The position numbers and the translations under genes were made by a program. The notes under the pieces were generated by a model. The model was not told where the DNA came from. It saw nothing but the letters and a program-made list of their open reading frames with translations, and made no database searches. 64,000 bases of DNA from NCBI RefSeq assembly GCF_025144465.1, contig NZ_CP083553.1, forward strand, positions 3,403,001 to 3,467,000, written 5' to 3'. The stretch is from Leisingera sp. S132. Its GTDB lineage: Bacteria; Pseudomonadota; Alphaproteobacteria; Rhodobacterales; Rhodobacteraceae. Shown piece by piece: positions 37,228-45,463 of the stretch (position 1 is its first letter; every line of letters starts with the position of its first letter).

Positions 37228-37653
37228 TTATTCGTCAAACAACTGGCCTTTGACCGCCCGGGAAAAGCCCCGGAATTCGGCGATCTGCTGGCCGTCCTGG
37301 TTGGTCACTGTCACGTCGTAGATGCCGCTGCGCCCGGTCAGGGAAATCTCGCGCGCCTTGGCGATCAGCGTGTCGCCCAGCCGTCCCGGCGCGGTGAAGC
37401 TGATCACGTTGTGCTGCGCCACCGTCGACTGGTTGCGGCTGTTGCAGGCAAAGGCAAAGGCGCTGTCAGCCAGCATGAAGGTCACGCCGCCGTGGCAGAT
37501 GCCGTGGCCGTTGCAGTGATGCCGGGCGATGGTCAGCTCCAAGGTCGCCTCGCCCTCGTCCACATGGGTGATCTCCATCCCTGCCCATTTGGACGCCTGG
37601 TCCTCGGCCCACATCGCGGCGGCAGATTTCTCGGCACGTTCCTTCGGAGTCAT
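37228..37653 (-). CDS. paaI: Hydroxyphenylacetyl-CoA thioesterase PaaI
   Basis: This 141-residue hotdog-fold protein has the PaaI signature GHGICHGGVTFMLADSAFAFACN (given as the stretch from residue 49). It hydrolyses ring-hydroxylated phenylacetyl-CoA dead-end products, freeing CoA. The ATG at 37653 is two bases from the paaG stop, so translation is coupled. The preceding frame extends into paaG and was not used. Confidence 0.94.
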   Translation of the reverse strand: MTPKERAEKSAAAMWAEDQASKWAGMEITHVDEGEATLELTIARHHCNGHGICHGGVTFMLADSAFAFACNSRNQSTVAQHNVISFTAPGRLGDTLIAKAREISLTGRSGIYDVTVTNQDGQQIAEFRGFSRAVKGQLFDE

Positions 37654-37655
37654 CG

Positions 37656-38441
37656 TCACTTGCCCTTGAACACAGGTGCGCGCTTTTCCAGGAAGCTGGC
37701 CACGCCCTCGGCGTAGTCCGCGCTTTCGCCGCAGGTTTTCATGGCGTCCGCCTCGATCTCCAGCTGGTCGGACAGCGTGTTGACCGCCGCGGCCTGGATG
37801 CACTGTTTGGTCAGCCCCAGACCCAGAGTCGGCCCGTTGGCGAATTTCTCGGCCATCGCGCGGGCCTCTGCCATCAGTTCCTCATCCGGCAGCGCCTTCC
37901 AGATCAGACCCCAGTCCTCGGCCTTCTTCGCCGGCAGCGGCTCAGCGGTCAGCGCCAGCCCCTTGGCGCGGGCCTCGCCCAGCAGCCGCGGCAGATGCCA
38001 GCTGCCGCCGGTGTCCGGGATCAGGCCGACCTTGGAAAACGACTGGATGAACTTGGCGCTCTCCGCTGCCAGCACCATGTCGCAGGCCAGCGCCAGATTG
38101 GCTCCTGCCCCGGCCGCCACGCCATTCACCGCGCAGATCACCGGGAAGTTCAATTCACGGATCAGCCGCACCAGCGGCGCATAGAATTTGCGCACGGTCT
38201 GGCTCAGGTCCGGTGGCCCGTCCATCTTGCGCGGGTCGCGGTCGCCCAGATCCTGGCCCGCGCAAAACCCGCGGCCCGCCCCGGTCAGCAGCACCGCGCG
38301 GGAGCCGCCGTCGCGCGCGGCCTCCAGCGCGGCGCGCAAGGCGTTGTGCATCTCCTCATTGAAACTGTTCAGCCGGTCCGGGCGGTTCAGGGTGATCTCC
38401 ACCCAGGTGCCGTGGTCCTCAACCAGAATCGTATCGCTCAT
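37656..38441 (-). CDS. paaG: 1,2-epoxyphenylacetyl-CoA isomerase PaaG
   Basis: This 261-residue crotonase-family enzyme has the oxyanion-hole motifs GRGFCAGQDLGDRDP and NGVAAGAGANLALACDMV, and FSKVGLIPDTGGSWHLPRL with the catalytic Asp typical of PaaG rather than PaaF. It converts the ring epoxide to an oxepin-CoA, which PaaZ then opens. The ATG at 38441 (MSDTILVE) is the family start; the frame runs further upstream over the operator. First gene of its operon. Confidence 0.92.
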   Translation of the reverse strand: MSDTILVEDHGTWVEITLNRPDRLNSFNEEMHNALRAALEAARDGGSRAVLLTGAGRGFCAGQDLGDRDPRKMDGPPDLSQTVRKFYAPLVRLIRELNFPVICAVNGVAAGAGANLALACDMVLAAESAKFIQSFSKVGLIPDTGGSWHLPRLLGEARAKGLALTAEPLPAKKAEDWGLIWKALPDEELMAEARAMAEKFANGPTLGLGLTKQCIQAAAVNTLSDQLEIEADAMKTCGESADYAEGVASFLEKRAPVFKGK

Positions 38442-38489
38442 CGCTCCCTCACCCTCGTCAGCGGCGCATCTGACAAATTTCTTGCATAA

Positions 38490-38503
38490 ACCGACCGGAC
38501 GGT
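38490..38503. promoter_or_regulatory. Operator-like palindrome in the paaG-paaZ divergent region
   Basis: ACCGACCGGACGGT is one mismatch away from a perfect 14-bp palindrome (ACCGACCGGTCGGT). It is 49 bp before paaG and 66 bp before paaZ. Palindromes of this kind bind TetR-type regulators of CoA-thioester pathways; binding by the linked TetR protein is inferred. Confidence 0.55.
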
Positions 38504-38569
38504 CAATATATCTCAGCATCGGATTCCAGCCAGCCGGCCCCCTGCCGGCCTGACGAAAAGGACACCATC

Positions 38570-40600
38570 ATGAGCCTTCTAGAGATTTCCAGCTTTGCAG
38601 CGGGTCAATGGGTCGCACCGGGCGCAGGCGCCCGCAACATCGCCAGCGCCATCACCGGCGAGGTGATCGCCAGCGCCGGCAATGACGCGCTCGACGTGCA
38701 GGCAATGCTCGACTACGCCCGCACGGTGGGCGGCCCCGCCCTGCGCAAGCTGACCTTCCACGACCGCGCCCGGATGCTGAAGGCCCTGGCAGGCCACCTG
38801 AACCAGCACAAGCAGGCGCTTTACGATCTGTCGTTCAACACCGGCGCCACCCAGTCCGACCACATGATCGACATTGATGGCGGCATCGGCACCATGTTCG
38901 TCTTTGCCTCCAAGGGCCGCCGCGAAATGCCGGACGCCCATGTCTACCTCGACGGCGAGGTCGAGCAGCTCTCCCGCAACGGCACCTTCCTGGGCCAGCA
39001 CATCTGCACCCCGCTGCGCGGCGTCGCGGTGCATATCAACGCCTTCAACTTTCCGGTCTGGGGGATGCTGGAAAAACTCGCCCCCACCCTGCTGGCAGGC
39101 GTCCCGGCCATCGTGAAACCCGCCACCAACAGCTGCTATGTGACCGAGCTGGCAGTGAAACTGTTGCTGGAGTCAGGCATCCTGCCCGAAGGCGCGCTGC
39201 AGCTGGTCTCCGGCGGCCTCGGAGGCATGCTGGACCATCTGACCATGCAGGACGTGGTCAGCTTCACCGGCTCCGCCAGCACCGCGCTCAAGCTGCGCGC
39301 GAACCCGGTGATCCTGGAAAACTCTGTCCGTTTTGTGGCCGAACAGGACAGCCTCAACGCCTCTATCCTCGGCCCCGACGCACAGCCCGGCACGCCGGAG
39401 TTTGACCTCTTCGTCAAGGAAGTCAGCCGCGAGATGACCACCAAGGCGGGCCAGAAATGCACCGCCATCCGCCGCATCATTGCGCCGCAGGCGCAGGTGG
39501 ATGCAGTGATCGAGGCACTCTCTGCCCGCCTGGCGAAAACCCAAATCGGCGACCCGCGCCTGGAAACCACCCGCATGGGCGCGCTGGTCTCAAACAGCCA
39601 GAAACGCGACGTTCTGGAAAAGGCCGCGATCATCGGCCAGGAAGCAGAGCGCGTCTTTGGCGACCCGGACAACTTCTCCGTTGACGGCGCTGACGCCGGA
39701 AAAGGCGCCTTTGTGCCGCCGATGCTGTTCCACTGCGCCGACCCGGACAAGGCACAGCGGGTCCACGACACAGAGGCCTTCGGCCCCGTCTCCACAATCA
39801 TGGGCTACCGTGACCTCGACCACGCGATTGATCTGGCCAACCGCGGCCAGGGCTCGCTGGTGGCCTCGGTCATCACCCATGACCCCGCCACCGCCCGCGA
39901 GGTCGCCATCGGCGCCGGCGCCTACCACGGCCGCCTCTATTTCAACAACCGCGACTCGATGAAGGAAAGCACCGGCCACGGCTCGCCCTTGCCCCACATG
40001 GTGCATGGCGGCCCGGGCCGTGCCGGCGGCGGCGAGGAGATGGGCGGCGTGCGCGGCGTCAAACACTACATGCAGCGCACCGCCATCCAGGGCTCGCCCG
40101 ACATCCTGTCGGCAATCGGCGAGAAATGGGTCCCCGGCGGCACCGAGATCGAAGGCCCGGCGCACCCCTTCACCCGCAAGTTCGGCGAGCTGGCGATTGG
40201 CGAGACCCTGCACACCGCCCCGCGCACCGTCACGCTGGAGGATATCGAGACCTTCGCCCATTTCACCGGCGACACCTTCTATGCCCACATGGACGACGCA
40301 GCCGCCAAGCGGAACCCGTTCTTCCCGGGCCGCGTCGCGCATGGCTACCTGCTGTTGTCCTTCGCTGCGGGCATGTTCGTGCAGCCGGACGAGGGCCCGG
40401 TTCTGGCCAACACCGGCCTTGATAATCTGCGCTTCATGAAGCCGATTTCGGCGGGCGAAAGCATCAAGGTCCGCCTCACGGTCAAGAAGAAGACCCCCCG
40501 CAATGAGGAATACGGCGAGGTGCGCTGGCATGTCACCCTGACCAACCAGGACGACGAGATCGCGGCAGAGTATGAACTGCTGACGATGAACGCCTTTTGA
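38570..40600 (+). CDS. paaZ: Bifunctional oxepin-CoA hydrolase/3-oxo-5,6-dehydrosuberyl-CoA semialdehyde dehydrogenase PaaZ
   Basis: This 676-residue protein joins an aldehyde dehydrogenase domain (about 1-515) to a MaoC-like hydratase domain (about 530-676). Dehydrogenase residues are visible: Glu258 in FVAEQDSLN and Cys297 in [10 protein letters not shown], close to the E. coli positions. The hydratase domain has [18 protein letters not shown] with the catalytic Asp and [13 protein letters not shown] with His. It opens the oxepin ring and oxidises the aldehyde. ATG after AAAGGA. Divergent from paaG; paaX follows. Confidence 0.96.
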   Translation: MSLLEISSFAAGQWVAPGAGARNIASAITGEVIASAGNDALDVQAMLDYARTVGGPALRKLTFHDRARMLKALAGHLNQHKQALYDLSFNTGATQSDHMIDIDGGIGTMFVFASKGRREMPDAHVYLDGEVEQLSRNGTFLGQHICTPLRGVAVHINAFNFPVWGMLEKLAPTLLAGVPAIVKPATNSCYVTELAVKLLLESGILPEGALQLVSGGLGGMLDHLTMQDVVSFTGSASTALKLRANPVILENSVRFVAEQDSLNASILGPDAQPGTPEFDLFVKEVSREMTTKAGQKCTAIRRIIAPQAQVDAVIEALSARLAKTQIGDPRLETTRMGALVSNSQKRDVLEKAAIIGQEAERVFGDPDNFSVDGADAGKGAFVPPMLFHCADPDKAQRVHDTEAFGPVSTIMGYRDLDHAIDLANRGQGSLVASVITHDPATAREVAIGAGAYHGRLYFNNRDSMKESTGHGSPLPHMVHGGPGRAGGGEEMGGVRGVKHYMQRTAIQGSPDILSAIGEKWVPGGTEIEGPAHPFTRKFGELAIGETLHTAPRTVTLEDIETFAHFTGDTFYAHMDDAAAKRNPFFPGRVAHGYLLLSFAAGMFVQPDEGPVLANTGLDNLRFMKPISAGESIKVRLTVKKKTPRNEEYGEVRWHVTLTNQDDEIAAEYELLTMNAF

Positions 40601-40636
40601 CCTTGTGCAAAAGTGGTAGGCAGCGGCAATGCAGCC

Positions 40637-40671
40637 GTGCGTCCGGACTGGTCTATCCAGTCCGGGCGCAC
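40637..40671 (+). promoter_or_regulatory. 15-bp stem hairpin adjoining the paaX start
   Basis: GTGCGTCCGGACTGG (40637-40651) and CCAGTCCGGGCGCAC (40657-40671) pair at all 15 positions, with one T-G pair, around the loop TCTAT. It begins 36 bp after the paaZ stop and ends one base before an in-frame ATG at 40673. It could be an operator, an attenuator or a translational block. Confidence 0.6.
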
Positions 40672-40672
40672 T

Positions 40673-41485
40673 ATGTTTATCCCCATGAACGAACAGCATA
40701 ACCCCTGGTTTGACGCCACTGTCCAACAGCTGAACGACCCGCAGAACCAGCGGGTCTGGTCGGTGATTGTATCGCTGTTCGGCGATCTGGCGCAGGACAA
40801 GGGCGCCCAGATCAGCGGCGGGGCGCTCACCCGCATCATCACCCCGATGGGGATCAAGCCTGAGGCCATCCGCGTGGCCCTGCACCGGCTGCGCAAAGAC
40901 GGCTGGATCGAAAGCGCGCGCGCAGGCCGCGCCTCGGTCCACTACCTGACTGAATACGGCCGCAAGCAATCCGCCGCGGTCACGCCGCGGATCTATGAAC
41001 GCCGCGCGGCAGTCCCAGGCGAATGGCATCTTCTGATCGCCGAGGACGGCGCCGGCCAGGCGACCCTGGATGACGTGCTGATGCTGCCCAGCTATGTGGC
41101 GGTGAACCGCACCACCGCTCTCGGCCGCGGTCCTGTGCCGCAAAGCCTGGATGATCTTCTAGCAGCAGGAGTCAATTCCATTGCAGTGCCGGATTGGCTG
41201 AAATCCCGCCTGTTCCCGGACCACCTGTGCGAGGCCTGTGCCGCCCTCCAGCGGGACTTGCAGCAAATCTCTGCACCTCCCGCCGTCCTGACGCCGGAGC
41301 AGACCGGCACCTTGCGGACCCTGATCGTGCACCGCTGGCGCCGTGTGGTCCTGCGCCATCCGGATCTGCCGTCCGGTTTCCACCCGGCGGACTGGACCGG
41401 CGAAACCTGCCGCGCCCTGGTGTTCACTCTGCTGGACCAGCTGCCGCGCCCGGATCTTGCGGCCCTCGACAGCCTGTCCGAATAA
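40673..41485 (+). CDS. paaX: PaaX-family transcriptional regulator
   Basis: This is a protein of about 270 residues. A winged-helix N-terminus contains SVIVSLFGDLAQ and ISGGALTRIITPMGIKPEAI, then the middle and C-terminal PaaX domains. E. coli PaaX represses the paa genes until phenylacetyl-CoA binds. The start is either 40673 (MFIPMNE) or 40685 (MNEQHN); neither has a clear ribosome site because a 15-bp hairpin lies directly upstream. With the linked TetR gene, the cluster has two regulators. Confidence 0.9.
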   Translation: MFIPMNEQHNPWFDATVQQLNDPQNQRVWSVIVSLFGDLAQDKGAQISGGALTRIITPMGIKPEAIRVALHRLRKDGWIESARAGRASVHYLTEYGRKQSAAVTPRIYERRAAVPGEWHLLIAEDGAGQATLDDVLMLPSYVAVNRTTALGRGPVPQSLDDLLAAGVNSIAVPDWLKSRLFPDHLCEACAALQRDLQQISAPPAVLTPEQTGTLRTLIVHRWRRVVLRHPDLPSGFHPADWTGETCRALVFTLLDQLPRPDLAALDSLSE

Positions 41486-41602
41486 GCACCGCCGCCACCT
41501 CTCCGACCACACTGCAAGTGCTGCAGGAAAGGATTCTGCCAGCCTTCAGGCGAACCCAACCCGCTGAAATACATATGAGAATTTCACTGCTGCGAAAAAT
41601 CT

Positions 41603-41630
41603 CGGAAGAATCGGGGATTCTTCCGCTTTT
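41603..41630 (+). terminator. Intrinsic terminator before the tRNA gene
   Basis: CGGAAGAATC (41603-41612) pairs exactly with GATTCTTCCG (41616-41625) around GGG, followed by CTTTT. It ends paaX transcription before the tRNA promoter. Confidence 0.75.
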
Positions 41631-41634
41631 CTGC

Positions 41635-41663
41635 TTGACCCGGCTGCCGGCATTCCGTAAATC
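41635..41663 (+). promoter_or_regulatory. Sigma-70 promoter for the tRNA gene
   Basis: TTGACC (41635-41640) is 17 bp from TAAATC (41658-41663); a start near 41670 lies about 9 bp before the mature tRNA. Confidence 0.65.
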
Positions 41664-41678
41664 GCCTCCACACAGAGC

Positions 41679-41755
41679 GGCGGAGTAGCTCAGTTGGTTA
41701 GAGCAGCGGAATCATAATCCGCGTGTCGGGGGTTCAAGTCCCTCCTCCGCTACCA
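41679..41755 (+). tRNA. tRNA-Met (anticodon CAT)
   Basis: The 77-nt cloverleaf has acceptor GGCGGAG paired with CTCCGCT (one G-T pair at the end), D-arm GCTC...GAGC, anticodon stem GCGGA/TCCGC with loop ATCATAA (anticodon CAT at 41713-41715), T-arm GGGGG TTCAAGT CCCTC and an encoded CCA. G1 base paired argues for the elongator type rather than initiator. A CAT anticodon could also be the lysidine-modified tRNA-Ile, which is less likely given the stem sequence. Confidence 0.92.
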
Positions 41756-41879
41756 CCCTTCCCGAAATACCAGAATGCCCGGCAGCACAGTTTTGCGCTG
41801 ATGCGGATGTGTTTTGCTTGCCGCTCCGCGGTTTTTCAGATGCTTCAAGGGGCACGCCCGCAGCGCCGACGGACCACCC

Positions 41880-42815
41880 TCAGAACGGCCGCTCCTGATG
41901 CGGGGACTTGCCGAAATAGCGCCGGTAGACCTTGGCGAAATGGGTCTGGCTGTTGAAGCCTGCCGCCAGCGCGACATCGATTATCCGCATGTTTGTCTGC
42001 AACAGCAGGCTGCGCGCATGGTCCAGCCGCAGCCTGGTGTAATAGACCTTGGGCGTGGCCTGCAGATACTTGGCAAACAGCCGCTCCAGCTGACGCACCG
42101 ACAGGCCAACCAGATCGGCGATGCCGCCTGGGGTCAGCGGCTCCTCCAGGTTGCTGCGCATCAGACCCAGCGCCGCAGCCAGTTTTTCGTGCCGCACGCC
42201 GGCACGCCCGTATTCGGACACCGTCTGGTCCTGGCTGCCCCTGCGGGCCGAGGAACAGACCATCAGATCCGCCGCCGCCGTTGCCACGTCCGAGCCGTGG
42301 TGATCCGAAATCAGGTTCAGCATCATGTCGACCGTTGCGGTGCCGCCGGCGCAGGTGATCAGCGTGCCGTCCACGGTGAACAGCGAGCTTTTCACCTCCA
42401 CATCCGGGTGCATCTCTGCCAGCGTCGCGCGCTGCGCCCAATGGGCAGAGGCCTGACGCCCGGACAAGAGGCCCGCCCGTGCCAGCGCCATGATCCCGCC
42501 GCCCAGCGCCGCCATCACCAGCCCCATGCGCTGCGCTTTCCTGAGCCACCCCAGCACCTTCAGCGAGATGCCAGGCTCCACGCCCTGGCCGCCGCAAATG
42601 AACACCATGCTGCCGCGGGCCAGTTCCGGCAGCCCGTCCTCGCTGACCACGCGCCAGTCATAGCGCGCAGTCCCGCCGAATGTGTTCACCGCCTCCAGCG
42701 CCGCCACCGCACTGGACAGATCCAAAGGGGAGAAGGTCGGCAGCAGCAGGAAGATGCAGCGGCAGGCCGCCACGGCCTCAGCCGCTTGGGGGAGCGTCCG
42801 CATGTATTGGGTCAT
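41880..42815 (-). CDS. GlxA-family transcriptional regulator (DJ-1/PfpI + AraC)
   Basis: The protein has 311 residues. The N-terminal half is a DJ-1/PfpI-like domain (IFLLLPTFSPLDLSSAVAAL, then LITCAGGTATVDMML), and the C-terminal AraC domain has two helix-turn-helix parts (GGIADLVGLSVRQLERLFAK and IIDVALAAGFNSQTHFAKVY). Relatives such as GbdR and CdhR control glycine betaine and carnitine catabolism. It lies 21 bp after the FAD-dehydrogenase gene on the same strand, so it probably regulates this module. Confidence 0.9.
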   Translation of the reverse strand: MTQYMRTLPQAAEAVAACRCIFLLLPTFSPLDLSSAVAALEAVNTFGGTARYDWRVVSEDGLPELARGSMVFICGGQGVEPGISLKVLGWLRKAQRMGLVMAALGGGIMALARAGLLSGRQASAHWAQRATLAEMHPDVEVKSSLFTVDGTLITCAGGTATVDMMLNLISDHHGSDVATAAADLMVCSSARRGSQDQTVSEYGRAGVRHEKLAAALGLMRSNLEEPLTPGGIADLVGLSVRQLERLFAKYLQATPKVYYTRLRLDHARSLLLQTNMRIIDVALAAGFNSQTHFAKVYRRYFGKSPHQERPF

Positions 42816-42836
42816 GGTTTTCGCCCCCCTGCTTGA

Positions 42837-45311
42837 TCAGGCGCACATGTTGGCGCCGTTGGCGTCATAGATGGGCGCGCCAAGCACCTCGGCGTCATAC
42901 ATCTCGCCCAGAATCTCGACCTGCAGCCGGGTGCCCGCCGCGGCGTGCTCTGCCGCGACATAGCCCATCGCCATCGAGATCTTTGCGTGATGCGCATAGC
43001 CGCCGGAGGAAATATAGCCGACCGCCTCGCCGTCCTTCAGGATCGCCTCGTCGTTCGACACATCTATGCCGTCCACCTCGATGGTCATGGTCACCAGCTT
43101 GCGGTTCGGACCAGCCTCGCGGGCCGCCAGCGCGGCCTCCTTGCCCACGAAATCCTTCTTCCAGTTGATGAAGACATCCATGCCGCTTTCCGCCGCGTCG
43201 AAATCGGGGCGGAAGTCCAGCGTCCACACACCCCAGCCCTTCTCCAGGCGCATCGACATCAGCGCCCGCGCGCCATACCAGCGGTAGCCCAGATCGGCGC
43301 CCGCCTCCTCGATCGCCTCCGCCAGCCGCAGCAGATACTGCGGCTTGCAGTAGATCTCATAGCCCAGCTCGCCCGAGAAGCTGATCCGGTTCAGGATCAC
43401 TGGCACGCCGCCCACGAAAGTCTGGCGCAGGTCGCGGAACTTGAACGCCTCGCCCGAGACATCCTCGCGGGTGATCCGCTGCAGCAGCTGCCGCGATTTC
43501 GGACCCGACAGCGCGATGCCGTGCCAGTCGTCGGAAACGTTCTGGTACGACACATCCGCGGGCAGGTCCTTCTCGAACCAGCGGCGGTGCGCCTCCTGCA
43601 TGGCGCCGGAGCCGAACAGCATGAAATGCTCCTCGCCCAGGCAGGCCACGGTCAGATCGCCATAAAGCTTGCCCTTCGGCGTCAGCATCGGCGTCAGCGT
43701 CAGGCGGCCCGGTTTCGGCACATAGCCCGCCAGCACGTGGTCCAGATAGGCCCGCGCGCCCGGCCCTTTGAACTCATGCTTGGCAAAGTTGGCAACTTCA
43801 ATGCCGCCCACCGCCTCGCGCACCGCCTTGACCTCGCGCGCGACGTAGTCGTGCGAACGGTTGCGCTCAAACGTCGGTTCCTCATGGGCATCCTCCGGCC
43901 CGTCGGCAAACCATAGCGCATTCTCCAGGCCAAAGCCCTGCCCCATCCGCGCCCCCTTGGCGACCAGCCGGTCATACAGAGCAGTGGTCTTCTGCATCCG
44001 CCCCTTCGGCAGCGTCTCATTCGGGAAGGTCATCACAAACCGGCGCTCATAGTTCTCGGTTGATTTCACGGTGCCCCAGTCGGGGGTCGCAAACTCGCCG
44101 AACCGCGCCACATCCATCGCCCAGACGTCGATGGACGGCTCGCCGTCGATCATCCACTCCGCCATGGTCAGGCCCACACCGCCGCCCTGGCAGAAGCCAG
44201 CCATCACGCCCACCGCACACCAGTAGTTCTTCATGCCCGGCACCGGGCCGATCATCGGGTTGCCATCGGGGCCGAATGTGAAGGGCCCGTTGATCATGTC
44301 CTTGATGCCCGCCTCGCCGATCGCAGGGATACGCTCAAACGACATCTCCAGACGGTCGGCAATCCGGTCCAGATCGGGCTGCAGCAGCTCATGGCCGAAA
44401 TCCCAGGGTGTGCCCCCCACCTTCCACGGCGTCCCCTTCGGCTCATAGGTGCCCAGCAGCATCCCCTGGCGTTCCTGGCGGAAGTAGATGTTGGCCTCAT
44501 AATCGATGCCGGCCGGCAGGCGGGTCGGGTGGTTCGCCACCGCGTCGATCTTGTCGGTGATCAGGTAATGGTGCTCCATCGGCTGCACCGGCAGGTTGAT
44601 GCCCTGCATATGGCCGACTTCACGCGCCCACAGACCGCCGCAGTTCACGATATGCTCGGCATTGATCACGCCGCGCGGGGTGGTCACATCCCAGCTGCCG
44701 TCCGGGCGCTGGGTGGTCGCGGTCACCGGCGTGTGGGTGAAATACTGCGCCCCGTGCACCTTGGCCGATTTGGCGAAGGCATAGGTCGCGCCCGACGGGT
44801 CCAGATCGCCGTCCTGATCATCCCACAGCGCCGCATGGTAATGCTTGGGGTCGATCAGTGGATGGCGCTCGGCCACTTCCTTGGGGCTGATGAATTCCTG
44901 GTTCAACCCCATGTAGCGCGCCTTGGACCGCTCCCGCTTGAGGTAGTCGTACCAGGTCTTGTTGGACGCCAGGTAAAAACCGCCGGTGATGTGCAGGCCA
45001 ACCGAATGGCCAGAGGTCTCCTCGATCTCCTTATAGAGGTCGATGGTATAGCTCTGCAGGCGCGAGATGTTCGGGTCCGAGGAAATGGTGTGGATCTGCC
45101 CCGCCGCGTGCCAAGAAGAGCCGGAGGTCAGTTCATCCCGTTCCAGCAGCACAACATCCTTCCAGCCGAACTTGGCCAGGTGGAACAGGATCGAGCAGCC
45201 AACCACACCGCCGCCGATGATCACCGCCTTGGCGTGGCTCGGCAGCTTCTTGTCGCCGGTGCTCTCCTCCTTGTGGATGTTGAGCGTCGATTGGGCAAAA
45301 TTGTCTGACAT
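42837..45311 (-). CDS. GcvT-family FAD-dependent dehydrogenase (dimethylglycine/sarcosine dehydrogenase type)
   Basis: This 824-residue protein has the FAD-binding motif VIIGGGVVGCSILFHL (about 30-45) and SGSSWHAAGQ with His68 at the site of covalent flavin linkage in rat dimethylglycine dehydrogenase. The C-terminal half is the GcvT/aminomethyltransferase-like domain that binds tetrahydrofolate (ISFSGELGYEIY, GARALMSMRLEKGWG). It would demethylate an N-methyl amine and pass the one-carbon unit to folate. The ATG at 45311 starts the family sequence; the longer frame crosses the repeat. Confidence 0.87.
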   Translation of the reverse strand: MSDNFAQSTLNIHKEESTGDKKLPSHAKAVIIGGGVVGCSILFHLAKFGWKDVVLLERDELTSGSSWHAAGQIHTISSDPNISRLQSYTIDLYKEIEETSGHSVGLHITGGFYLASNKTWYDYLKRERSKARYMGLNQEFISPKEVAERHPLIDPKHYHAALWDDQDGDLDPSGATYAFAKSAKVHGAQYFTHTPVTATTQRPDGSWDVTTPRGVINAEHIVNCGGLWAREVGHMQGINLPVQPMEHHYLITDKIDAVANHPTRLPAGIDYEANIYFRQERQGMLLGTYEPKGTPWKVGGTPWDFGHELLQPDLDRIADRLEMSFERIPAIGEAGIKDMINGPFTFGPDGNPMIGPVPGMKNYWCAVGVMAGFCQGGGVGLTMAEWMIDGEPSIDVWAMDVARFGEFATPDWGTVKSTENYERRFVMTFPNETLPKGRMQKTTALYDRLVAKGARMGQGFGLENALWFADGPEDAHEEPTFERNRSHDYVAREVKAVREAVGGIEVANFAKHEFKGPGARAYLDHVLAGYVPKPGRLTLTPMLTPKGKLYGDLTVACLGEEHFMLFGSGAMQEAHRRWFEKDLPADVSYQNVSDDWHGIALSGPKSRQLLQRITREDVSGEAFKFRDLRQTFVGGVPVILNRISFSGELGYEIYCKPQYLLRLAEAIEEAGADLGYRWYGARALMSMRLEKGWGVWTLDFRPDFDAAESGMDVFINWKKDFVGKEAALAAREAGPNRKLVTMTIEVDGIDVSNDEAILKDGEAVGYISSGGYAHHAKISMAMGYVAAEHAAAGTRLQVEILGEMYDAEVLGAPIYDANGANMCA

Positions 45312-45365
45312 GGGTTTGTCCTCAGATCTGGGGCAAAAGGCGGGAATTGCGGCAAACGGCACCTT

Positions 45366-45410
45366 GGGGGTGCACAAGGGGTGTACGGGGGGTGCACAGG
45401 GGGTGCCGGG
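45366..45410. repeat. Imperfect G-rich tandem repeat
   Basis: Four units of about 10-12 bp with the pattern GGGG(G)TGCAC/TGTAC repeat in the 152-bp gap between the MttB-family and FAD-dehydrogenase genes. Each unit carries a run of at least four G, so a G-quadruplex on the plus strand (the template for these genes) is possible. Confidence 0.6.
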
Positions 45411-45463
45411 GCAAACCGGCAGATCCTGCATAAGCTGGAGAAATGGGTGAAGAGATTCTTAAC

